From Phytoactinopolyspora limicola (GTDB lineage Bacteria > Actinomycetota > Actinomycetes > Jiangellales > Jiangellaceae): 64,000 nucleotides of DNA. How positions within the stretch are numbered: the stretch's first letter is position 1; each line of letters opens with the position of its first letter. The notes below the pieces were generated by a model, which searched no databases, was not told the DNA's origin, and worked only from the letters and a program-made list of their open reading frames with translations. Both the position numbers and the translations under genes were made by a program. Shown here piece after piece: positions 41,604 through 48,478 of this stretch. The stretch spans positions 62,001 to 126,000 of the forward strand of contig NZ_JAAOEN010000013.1 in assembly GCF_011320225.1 (NCBI RefSeq), read 5' to 3'.

Positions 41604-43268
41604 ATGGGTTCGTTGACAGCATCGAGGACGCTGGGGCGCGGCCTGGCGGTCGCCCTCGCGGTGATCGTCACCAGTGCGTCCGCGTATTTCGCGGCGGGAG
41701 CCAGCCCGGATCGAGCGACGGAGAAACCGAGCAAACGTGGAGATACGTCGTCGGGCGAGATCCTCATCGCCGCGCACCGCGGCTCGTCGGCGATGGCGCC
41801 ACCCAACACCCTCCCCGCGTTCTCGCTCGGGATAGTGCAGGACGCCGACCTGATCGAGTTCGACCTACACCTCACCGCCGACGACGAGATCGTGCTCGTC
41901 CACGACACCGTCCTGGACACCACCACCAATGTCCGCGAGGTCTACCCCGACCGCGCACCTTGGCGGATCCGCGACTTCACGCTGGAGGAGATCAAGCAGC
42001 TCGACGCCGGGGCCAGCTTCAACCCGCGGTTCGCCGGAGAGCAGGTTCCGACGCTGCGCGAGGCCATCGAGTTGATCAAACACCGGGCCGGAGTCCAGCT
42101 GGACGTCAAGTCTCCGCATCTGTACCCGGGGATATCCGAGCGCATCATGGAAGAGCTCGAGGCGGTGCCCGGCTACCTTCCGGCGGCGCTTCAGCGGGGC
42201 TCGATCCAGGTCCTGGCGTTCGACCGGGAGTGGCTGTTCGACGACTTCGGTCAGGTGGCGCCGGACGGCATCACCCTGGTTCCGATGTGGGGCGCCGGGA
42301 GTGTCCCGAGCCGGGACGCCCTGGAAGCGGCGCGCGAGTACACCGACTGGATGATCACCGCCTTCGACAACGTAGCCAACCACCCCCGGCTCCGCGACGA
42401 CCTCCACGACCTCGGCTTCAGCTTCGGCCTGTACACCCTCAACGATGCCGAGCGGATGTACGACGCCTACGACTACGGCGCGGCGGCGATCGCCACCGAC
42501 TACCCGACCACACTGCGCGAGCTCATCGACCACGGGTTGCTCGGCATGGAGTTCGAGCCCCCGGTGGACGACCGCGAAGACATCGTGTTCGAGTCCGGCC
42601 ACTACCGCGTCGTCATCACCACGTCGCCCGACACCAGAATCGAACAGCTCGGCTTCGACCCGGCCGGGCAGGGGCAGTACCGCGAGGTCCTGAACCACAC
42701 CACCCGTGGCACCGTCCCGTTCGTCGGCATCGGCCAATTCAGCCCGGTGCTACCGGTCGGTGAACCCGAGGAGATCGTCCTTTCCGACGACGGCCGGGAT
42801 CTCGCCCTGCGTGGTATCCCGATGCTCGGCGAGCCGATCGCGGTGGACTGGACGTTCCGGTTCGAGGACGAATGGTTCGACCACGAGATGACGTGGACCG
42901 TCGACGGCGCGACGTCGGAGCCGGTGTACCAGGTCGGATGGGGTATCGACGCCGGACTGACGCGGCTCGGTGACAACGACGTCCTCGACCGCGAACGCGG
43001 CCATGCGCGGCCATTCTCCGACTGGTCGGTCAACTGGGACGACAACCTCACCGTCGTGGCCGCCTACGAGAACGGCTCGGCCTGGGCCGAGGACAACGTC
43101 TTCTTCTCCACCGCACACAACTTCGTTGCCTGGACACCACTCTGGGAGAGCGGTGGCCGCGACTGGGCGGTCGGAGAGTACGACGGCGGCCGGTGGCGGA
43201 TCGGCGCTAGCGGCACCGGCGGCGACGAGGCGTACGCCAACCAGCTGCATGCCGACCTCAACAACTAA
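41604..43268 (+). CDS. glpQ: Secreted glycerophosphodiester phosphodiesterase with C-terminal extra domain
   Basis: A 554-residue exported protein. The N-terminal signal is GRGLAVALAVIVTSASAYFA. The GDPD catalytic domain (PF03009) holds AHRGSSAMAPPNTLPAF with the catalytic His, EFDLHLTADDEIVLVHD with metal-ligand Glu/Asp and the second His, and LDVKSPH. The domain ends near residue 315; about 240 further residues form an unassigned, beta-rich Trp-rich region (VGWGIDAGLTRL and following). It releases glycerol-3-phosphate from deacylated phospholipids outside the cell for the ugp importer encoded just upstream. GGGAGG precedes the ATG at 41604. Confidence 0.92.
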   Translation: MGSLTASRTLGRGLAVALAVIVTSASAYFAAGASPDRATEKPSKRGDTSSGEILIAAHRGSSAMAPPNTLPAFSLGIVQDADLIEFDLHLTADDEIVLVHDTVLDTTTNVREVYPDRAPWRIRDFTLEEIKQLDAGASFNPRFAGEQVPTLREAIELIKHRAGVQLDVKSPHLYPGISERIMEELEAVPGYLPAALQRGSIQVLAFDREWLFDDFGQVAPDGITLVPMWGAGSVPSRDALEAAREYTDWMITAFDNVANHPRLRDDLHDLGFSFGLYTLNDAERMYDAYDYGAAAIATDYPTTLRELIDHGLLGMEFEPPVDDREDIVFESGHYRVVITTSPDTRIEQLGFDPAGQGQYREVLNHTTRGTVPFVGIGQFSPVLPVGEPEEIVLSDDGRDLALRGIPMLGEPIAVDWTFRFEDEWFDHEMTWTVDGATSEPVYQVGWGIDAGLTRLGDNDVLDRERGHARPFSDWSVNWDDNLTVVAAYENGSAWAEDNVFFSTAHNFVAWTPLWESGGRDWAVGEYDGGRWRIGASGTGGDEAYANQLHADLNN

Positions 43269-43292
43269 CCCGCCCTCTCCCACCCCCACCTC

Positions 43293-43378
43293 CCACCTCC
43301 CACCTCCCGGTGATCATTGGCTTTTAGCTACCGAATTCGGTAGCTAAAAGCCAATGATCACCGGGAGGTGGGAGGTGG
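43293..43378. terminator. 86-bp perfect palindrome between convergent genes
   Basis: Bases 43293-43335 and 43336-43378 are exact reverse complements with no spacer, centred on GAATTC. The arms include CCGGTGATCATTGG and the stretch up to TAGCTACCGAATTC. The minus-strand LacI gene stops inside it (TGA at 43358-43360), and the GDPD stop is 24 bp before it. It should act as a bidirectional terminator, though it is far longer than a terminator needs. Confidence 0.9.
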
Positions 43379-44359
43379 TGGGCCGGTCGAGCCACGAACC
43401 GCGAGCCCAACCGGCTCGGCGTGGTCGGACTCGTCGGCCTGCCGGAGCCGTGCGACGATGGCCCGGCCGAGCGCCCGACCGTCCATGGCGATCGTCGTCA
43501 GAGGCGGATCGAGCAGTTCAGCCGTGGGAAGGTCGTCGTGGCCGACGATGCTGACGTCGCGGCCGACGACGAGGCCACATGCACGTGCGGCAAGGTAGAC
43601 ACCGTGGGCGGTGTAGTCCGAGTTGGTGATCACCGCGGTGGGTGCGTCGGGCGCCGACAGGAGAGCCGTCGTCCGTTCGATCACCGCGGCCAGGTTCAGC
43701 TGAGTGGCCACCGGGCGCGGCGGGATACCCAGCTCCGCGCAGATCACCATCAACTCGGCGAGGCGGTCGTGGTCGGCCATCAACTCCGGCGGTGCGGTCA
43801 GGAAGGCGATGTCTCGATGTCCGAGCCCCACCAGATGCTCGACGGCCAGGCGCACCGCGCGGCGGGCATCCGGGCCGACCCGGATCACGTTGTCGACGCC
43901 TTCGGCGGTGGCGTACAGCACGACGGTCGGGGCGCCGGGGCGCAGCTGATGCCACAACTCCACCGACTCCCCCGGGCCGACGGGGGCGATGGCCAGCCCG
44001 TCGACCCGATGCGCCGCGAAGCGTTCGACGTGCTGGCGTTCCCGGTCGAACGAGTAGTCGGCATCGGCGACCAGCACCGTCGTCTCCGACTCGATAGCCG
44101 CTTCCTGCGCCCCGGCGATGACGTCCAGGAAGATCGGGTTACCCAGGTTGCGGACCAACAGGCCGAACGAGTTGCTGAGCCCGGTGCGCAGCGCCCGCGC
44201 GTACGGGTTGCCGCGGTAGCCCAGCTCGGCGGCCACGGCGAGGATCCGCCGGCGGGTCTCCTCCCCGACTCCGCTCCGGCCGTTGAGCGCGAAGCTGGCC
44301 AAGGTCGGCGAGACACCCGCCGCCTGGGCGACGTCCTTGATGCTCGGCGGACGTGTCAT
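43358..44359 (-). CDS. LacI-family transcriptional regulator
   Basis: A 333-residue repressor. The helix-turn-helix is TRPPSIKDVAQAAGVSPTLA at the N-terminus, followed by FALNGRSGVGEETRRRIL and a ligand domain. The ATG at 44359 is preferred to 44371 (the helix-turn-helix then begins at the usual distance). It converges with the ugp-glpQ operon and its last codons, ending CGG-TGA, lie in the palindrome at 43293-43378. The target operon is uncertain: the ugp-glpQ genes or the metallophosphoesterase are the neighbours. Confidence 0.9.
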   Translation of the reverse strand: MTRPPSIKDVAQAAGVSPTLASFALNGRSGVGEETRRRILAVAAELGYRGNPYARALRTGLSNSFGLLVRNLGNPIFLDVIAGAQEAAIESETTVLVADADYSFDRERQHVERFAAHRVDGLAIAPVGPGESVELWHQLRPGAPTVVLYATAEGVDNVIRVGPDARRAVRLAVEHLVGLGHRDIAFLTAPPELMADHDRLAELMVICAELGIPPRPVATQLNLAAVIERTTALLSAPDAPTAVITNSDYTAHGVYLAARACGLVVGRDVSIVGHDDLPTAELLDPPLTTIAMDGRALGRAIVARLRQADESDHAEPVGLAVRGSTGPPPPTSR

Positions 44360-44413
44360 CGGTCCCCCCACGTCGGAAGCATCTCACCCTTCCCCTGCCA
44401 CGGCCCAGTTGGC

Positions 44414-44497
44414 AAGAGCCTGTCCTTCCACCGGGTACCCGGTCTTACGAAACTCGTCCGCCGGCCGGGTCTCCGGGTGTGGGCGGAACAGGCTCTT
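44414..44497. repeat. Inverted repeat in the gap before the LacI gene
   Basis: AAGAGCCTGT (44414-44423) and ACAGGCTCTT (44488-44497) are perfect 10-bp complements separated by 64 bp. They lie between the metallophosphoesterase stop and the LacI start. They could be an operator pair for LacI autoregulation or a weak terminator; the sequence does not decide. Confidence 0.45.
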
Positions 44498-44505
44498 ACA
44501 TCGAT

Positions 44506-46128
44506 TTAGTATTGCACGGAATCAGCGTCTCCGAGGCGTTGAGCGGAGGCGTCACCAGCCTTGCCTCGAGGGTCTGGCAGGACCAACTCGACGTTGCGGT
44601 CCACAGCCGCTCCCCCCGCGTCGGCACCACCCACGCTGATCGGGCTGTTGGCCGCGAGTTCCCGGTGCCACGACGCGAGGTCGTCCGGCGTGGTGATGGC
44701 CCCGGGTGCGAGCGGCGCCGAATGGTCGACGACGGTGCACACCAGCGACAACGTCTCGTCGCCGTTCTCGACGATCTCCAGCAGCCGGAGCTGCACCGGC
44801 CACTCCATGACCGACGCCGTCGTGATCTCCCAGAAGCCGCCACCAGCACCCGGCCAGGCCCGGACGTGGTGGCGGTGAGTATGTCCGCTGATCCAGGCCA
44901 GCACGTTCGGATAGGTACCCAGCACAGCCGCCAGCTCGTCGCCGAGCACCCGCCGGCCGCTGTCCGGCTGCCCCGCCGGCACCGGTACGTCGTTGGTCAT
45001 GCTGGTGCGCGGATGATGCGACGCGACCAGCACCAGCCGTTCGTCGTCGCCGCCGTGCACCTCGCCGAGCCGCGCCTTCAGCCAGCTGAGCTGACGCTCG
45101 TCGATGCTGCCCTCGAAATGCCCACCGGGGTTGGTGGTGTCGAGGACGATGATCCGCACGCCCGGGATGTCGTCGTAGGCGTAATAGGCCGTGCCGTCGG
45201 CGAGGTTCTGCTCGGTGAATCCGTGGCCACGCGGGAAGCCGCCGTCGGCGAAATGTGCCCGCACGAACTCCATCCGCTCGATGGGGCGTCGCTCGTCGCT
45301 TGGCTGAACCAGGCGGGTCTGGCCGGCGAAGACGTCCAGCGGGTCGGTGACGAAGTCGGCCACCGGGCCGGGCGGCAGTGCGAACATCTTGCGATCGCCG
45401 GTCATGATCTTCGCCAGCTCCGGTGTCGCGCGGGTCCGGCCCTGGAGCAGCCCGTCGTGATTGCCGTGGCAGGTCAGCCAGGGGATCTCCAGGCCGGCCG
45501 CCGTGAACGGCCGCAACCCCGCCTCGATCAGCCCGGCGACCTCGGGGAATCCATACGCCGCCGCCCACGCCGACTCGGGGTGCGCTGGATCCCACGCCCA
45601 CTCCACGCTGCCATCCTGTACACCCTCATACGTCGGGCCACCGGAATCCATCGACACCGGGCCACCGGACAGCAGCCGCAGGAACGCCTGTGCCTCGTTC
45701 CACTGCATGTTGTCGATGTTGTCGCCCGTGGTCAGCGCGGCGTCGAGCCGGGCGCCGGTCAGTGGGCTCACCTGGACCCTGTTGAGCGTACGCACCAAAG
45801 CGTCGGTGGCGTGCGCGGCCAGCAGCTCCTGCGGCCGCCAGGCCGGAACGAGCCTGCTACTACCCGGCCGGTCCGGATACCCATGCGCCACCTCAAGCCG
45901 CGCGGGGGCCTGAATGTCGGCGAGCTGCACGTCAGTCAGGTGCGCGATGTAGGCGAGGCTGCGTCCCGGTGTGGTGGACCGACGACGGGCCAGGTCCTCC
46001 CGGGTCACGTGGGCCTCGCCCGAGGCGTAACTCAAGGACCGATAGTCCTGAACCGTGCCGGCCCGCTGGACGGCGCCTCGCTGGATGGTGCGATCGACGG
46101 TGGAGGGGACAGAGTCGGAATGCGGCAC
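44506..46128 (-). CDS. Metallophosphoesterase, TIGR03767-like
   Basis: A 540-residue calcineurin-like phosphoesterase. All metal-site motifs are present: IAHLTDVQLAD near residue 62, TTGDNIDNMQWNE, CHGNHDGLL, ASHHPRTSM and SGHTHRHH. It matches the long actinobacterial subfamily TIGR03767. No classical secretion signal is seen at the N-terminus. The GTG at 46128 has AAGGAG upstream. Its position next to ugp and a GDPD gene suggests a part in organic-phosphate use; the substrate is unknown. Confidence 0.87.
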   Translation of the reverse strand: MPHSDSVPSTVDRTIQRGAVQRAGTVQDYRSLSYASGEAHVTREDLARRRSTTPGRSLAYIAHLTDVQLADIQAPARLEVAHGYPDRPGSSRLVPAWRPQELLAAHATDALVRTLNRVQVSPLTGARLDAALTTGDNIDNMQWNEAQAFLRLLSGGPVSMDSGGPTYEGVQDGSVEWAWDPAHPESAWAAAYGFPEVAGLIEAGLRPFTAAGLEIPWLTCHGNHDGLLQGRTRATPELAKIMTGDRKMFALPPGPVADFVTDPLDVFAGQTRLVQPSDERRPIERMEFVRAHFADGGFPRGHGFTEQNLADGTAYYAYDDIPGVRIIVLDTTNPGGHFEGSIDERQLSWLKARLGEVHGGDDERLVLVASHHPRTSMTNDVPVPAGQPDSGRRVLGDELAAVLGTYPNVLAWISGHTHRHHVRAWPGAGGGFWEITTASVMEWPVQLRLLEIVENGDETLSLVCTVVDHSAPLAPGAITTPDDLASWHRELAANSPISVGGADAGGAAVDRNVELVLPDPRGKAGDASAQRLGDADSVQY

Positions 46129-46208
46129 GCGCTACTCTCCTTCTTGCCGGCGGAGGTGATGGTCGAGGCACCCCTGCCGCCCGGCGCCGGGGGTACGCGA
46201 ACCGCACC

Positions 46209-46706
46209 TTACCGGCGAAAGACCCGCCGCCACCAGGGTTGGCGCTGGTCACCCTGCTCCACGTGCGGTTCCTCGACGGCCTTCTGAGTGGCAGCCTCGG
46301 CGGCAGCACGGTCGGCCCGCCACCGCTGCACCACCGGGTCCGCGTCGACCATGGCGATGGCGAGCTGCGGCCCCGACGGATTGCGCCAGTAATCCTTGAC
46401 CTGCTCGTTGAGTTCGGCGACGGCTTGCCGGACCTGCTCTTCGGTGCGCATCTTCCGCACCGTGTCGGGCAGCCCGTCGATCTGCTTACGCAGCCGCACC
46501 CCCGGTGGCAGCACCGCCTCGGTGGACAGCCCTTCACGCTCCAGCTTCTGCCGGATCCACCACATCTCATCATGCGACTTGCCCAGATCAGGCAGCGGCT
46601 TGCCCGTACCCGGGAGGTCGTCGAACTCGCCGCGTTCTTCGGCTTCGCGGATCTGGCGATCGATCCACGACTCGAAGCTGAGACCGGCCGGTTTGCGTTC
46701 CGTCAT
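46209..46706 (-). CDS. DUF1992 (DnaJC28-like conserved domain) protein
   Basis: A 165-residue soluble protein. The conserved region ESWIDRQIREAEERGEFDDL and LPGTGKPLPDL (about residues 12-42) is the hallmark of the DUF1992 family (PF09350), found in bacteria and in DnaJC28 of eukaryotes, without a defined biochemical role. The C-terminus is basic/aromatic (WWRRVFRR). It starts at ATG 46706 with GAGGTGG upstream and lies 80 bp upstream of the phosphoesterase gene, in the same direction. Confidence 0.9.
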   Translation of the reverse strand: MTERKPAGLSFESWIDRQIREAEERGEFDDLPGTGKPLPDLGKSHDEMWWIRQKLEREGLSTEAVLPPGVRLRKQIDGLPDTVRKMRTEEQVRQAVAELNEQVKDYWRNPSGPQLAIAMVDADPVVQRWRADRAAAEAATQKAVEEPHVEQGDQRQPWWRRVFRR

Positions 46707-46844
46707 GGGCCACCTCGTGCGTCAACCGTCTTTCCAGGGTAACGACGGGCCCCACGCCCCTGCGATCCGGGTTGGCCCGCTCCGAGCCCCCCGGCCAGCA
46801 CGCCTCGGCGACGCTCGTCCCCACATTCCGATTGCCCAGAGGTA

Positions 46845-46912
46845 CTTCCTGGCTTCTGATGACGCATGGGTCCGATCTTCCGGACGGCATCCGGCATAGA
46901 AAACCAGCAAGA
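46845..46912. repeat. Degenerate palindrome related to the element at 47994
   Basis: The stretch 46845-46868 matches 47994-48017 with three differences in 24 bases, sharing CTGGCTTCT and ATGACG blocks. A decayed opposite arm lies at 46888-46912 (ending ACCAGCAAG). Both elements are in gaps between minus-strand genes. Confidence 0.55.
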
Positions 46913-46976
46913 CGCGCGCACACAACGGACACGCAGACCTACAACCGTCCCAGACACCTTGGGCTCGGGTGATCCG

Positions 46977-47879
46977 TCAGCATTCGGCCAGTTGTGGCAT
47001 CTCCGCGAGCCAGCCGAGCATCGCGACCTCCCCCAGCGGCGTGTCGGCCTCGACGGGGTAACGGGTCACGACACCGTCGATCTCGGCAGCACCAAGCGTC
47101 GTGTCGGACAACAACGTCTTGGCGTCGTCTGGGACCGAAGCCGTGCCACCACCGAGTACCCGCAGCTCGGCCTCGCCGCCGACCCGCACCAGGGCCTGAC
47201 CGGCACCACACGTTCCCGGGTCCTCGTCCGGCTGAGCGACGGCGCTCAACCCCCACGCGTCGTCGACGTCGTCGAGAAGTGCCTGCAACGCGGCCGAGGC
47301 GCCGTCTCCGGAGCCGGGCAGGTCAAGCGCCTCGACCGAACGGCCGAGCACAAGCTGCCCGTCGTCGACGGCTACCGCGGGAAAACCCCCGGCCCCAGCT
47401 CTGGGGTCGGTCCCTTCGGGAAGGAACCAACGGCTGTCTCCCTGCGGCTCGAACCCGGCGTCGGCATACACAGCGGTGAGCTGTTCGGGGTCCTGGTTGG
47501 TCGTGATCATCACCACGCCGTCGACCGGCAGGCCCACGACGGTGTCGATCGGGCCGATCTCGACGGCTTCCAGATGAACGTTGTCGAACGCCACGTTCAT
47601 CGGCGGGATCGCCGACGCCAACTCCGCGGCCAGCACGAGCCGCGGGTCGGAGGTGCCGTCGGCGCCGGCGCGGACCTCGCGGAGCAGCCCGAGTTCGTCG
47701 GCGTCGATGTCGTAGCTCTCCCGCATCACCGCGGCATCCACCACCATCAGATAGGTGACCTCCCGCGGGAGCCCGTCGAGGACATCGTCGACGCCGCCGG
47801 ATCCTCCCCCACCACACGCCGCAAGCAACGCCAGGACGCCAACAAGACCGAGTCCACCTGGCACAACACGTCTTGGCAC
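46977..47879 (-). CDS. Secreted lipoprotein of unknown function
   Basis: A 300-residue protein beginning with a signal peptide and lipobox (GVLALLAACGGGG). Two similar acidic segments, VTYLMVVDAAVMRESYDIDA and GPIDTVVGLPVDGVVMITTN, suggest a repeated alpha/beta fold. Two Cys (in GTCGAGQ and at the very C-terminus) may form a disulfide outside the cell. Start is uncertain: GTG 47879 is preferred because the signal peptide then has normal length; a TTG at 47912 is also in frame. No family recognised. Confidence 0.75.
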   Translation of the reverse strand: MPRRVVPGGLGLVGVLALLAACGGGGSGGVDDVLDGLPREVTYLMVVDAAVMRESYDIDADELGLLREVRAGADGTSDPRLVLAAELASAIPPMNVAFDNVHLEAVEIGPIDTVVGLPVDGVVMITTNQDPEQLTAVYADAGFEPQGDSRWFLPEGTDPRAGAGGFPAVAVDDGQLVLGRSVEALDLPGSGDGASAALQALLDDVDDAWGLSAVAQPDEDPGTCGAGQALVRVGGEAELRVLGGGTASVPDDAKTLLSDTTLGAAEIDGVVTRYPVEADTPLGEVAMLGWLAEMPQLAEC

Positions 47880-47993
47880 GCGGCCATCGTATGGGCGGTC
47901 CCCGCGGCGCAAGGTGCGCTAGCCACCCAGGTCAGCCAACGTTCACCCGATCTTCGCCGGCGTTCACCGCGACGTCGGGCGGGGCGCTGGCTA

Positions 47994-48060
47994 CTTGCTG
48001 GCTTCTAATGACGGATGCGGGCCGATTTCGGGGTGTTATCCGTCATTAGAAGCCAGGAAG
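47994..48060. terminator. Long hairpin downstream of a minus-strand gene
   Basis: TGGCTTCTAATGACGGA (47999-48015) pairs perfectly with 48039-48055 around a 23-base loop; the pairing extends 5 bp further with one mismatch. It lies 38 bp past the stop of the gene at 48098-48454 and can serve as its terminator. The same arm sequence recurs in decayed form at 46845-46868. Confidence 0.75.
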
Positions 48061-48097
48061 CGGCCCGCGTCGGCGAGCCAGACCCTTCACGATGAGG

Positions 48098-48454
48098 TCA
48101 CCCGCCCTCGATGGTGGGGTAGGTGGCCGTTGCCGTCCACGTCCCCGGTTCAACGGCGGGCACCGTGACCGGAAAGCCGAGCTGGGGCCGCCCCAGGAAG
48201 GTGACTCCGCCGTGATTGGCCTGGAGCGTGTCGCCAATCTTGGACAGAGCGAGCATGAGGGCTTGCACCGAGTCCACGCCGACGGCGAACGACGTCACGC
48301 TGGCGGCGTCGTCCGGTTCCTCGATCCGGTACGGGCACACATGATCACCACTTGTGCCGTCCATCGGGCGTGGCTCGCCGATCAGTACCCGCACTTCGCG
48401 CCCGTGCCGCTCGAGTACTCGCTGCGCGATGACGCGCTCAAGACCAACCTCCAT
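48098..48454 (-). CDS. Small conserved hypothetical protein
   Basis: A 118-residue cytoplasmic protein starting at ATG 48454 with GGAAGGAG upstream, 24 bp after the glycoside hydrolase gene. Visible features are VRVLIGEPRPMDGTSGDHVC, then CPYRIEEPD and FAVGVDSVQALMLALSKIGD, an arrangement seen in small actinobacterial proteins with no assigned function. A C-terminal PxxEPGTW segment follows. I do not assign a role. Confidence 0.75.
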   Translation of the reverse strand: MEVGLERVIAQRVLERHGREVRVLIGEPRPMDGTSGDHVCPYRIEEPDDAASVTSFAVGVDSVQALMLALSKIGDTLQANHGGVTFLGRPQLGFPVTVPAVEPGTWTATATYPTIEGG

Positions 48455-48478
48455 CGGCGGACTCCTTCCGAGACACCG

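Noticed and set aside
44353-46287. A 644-codon plus-strand open frame opposite the LacI gene end and the metallophosphoesterase.
   Set aside because: It is antisense to a gene with all calcineurin-like metal motifs and carries no motif of its own; high GC explains the lack of stops.
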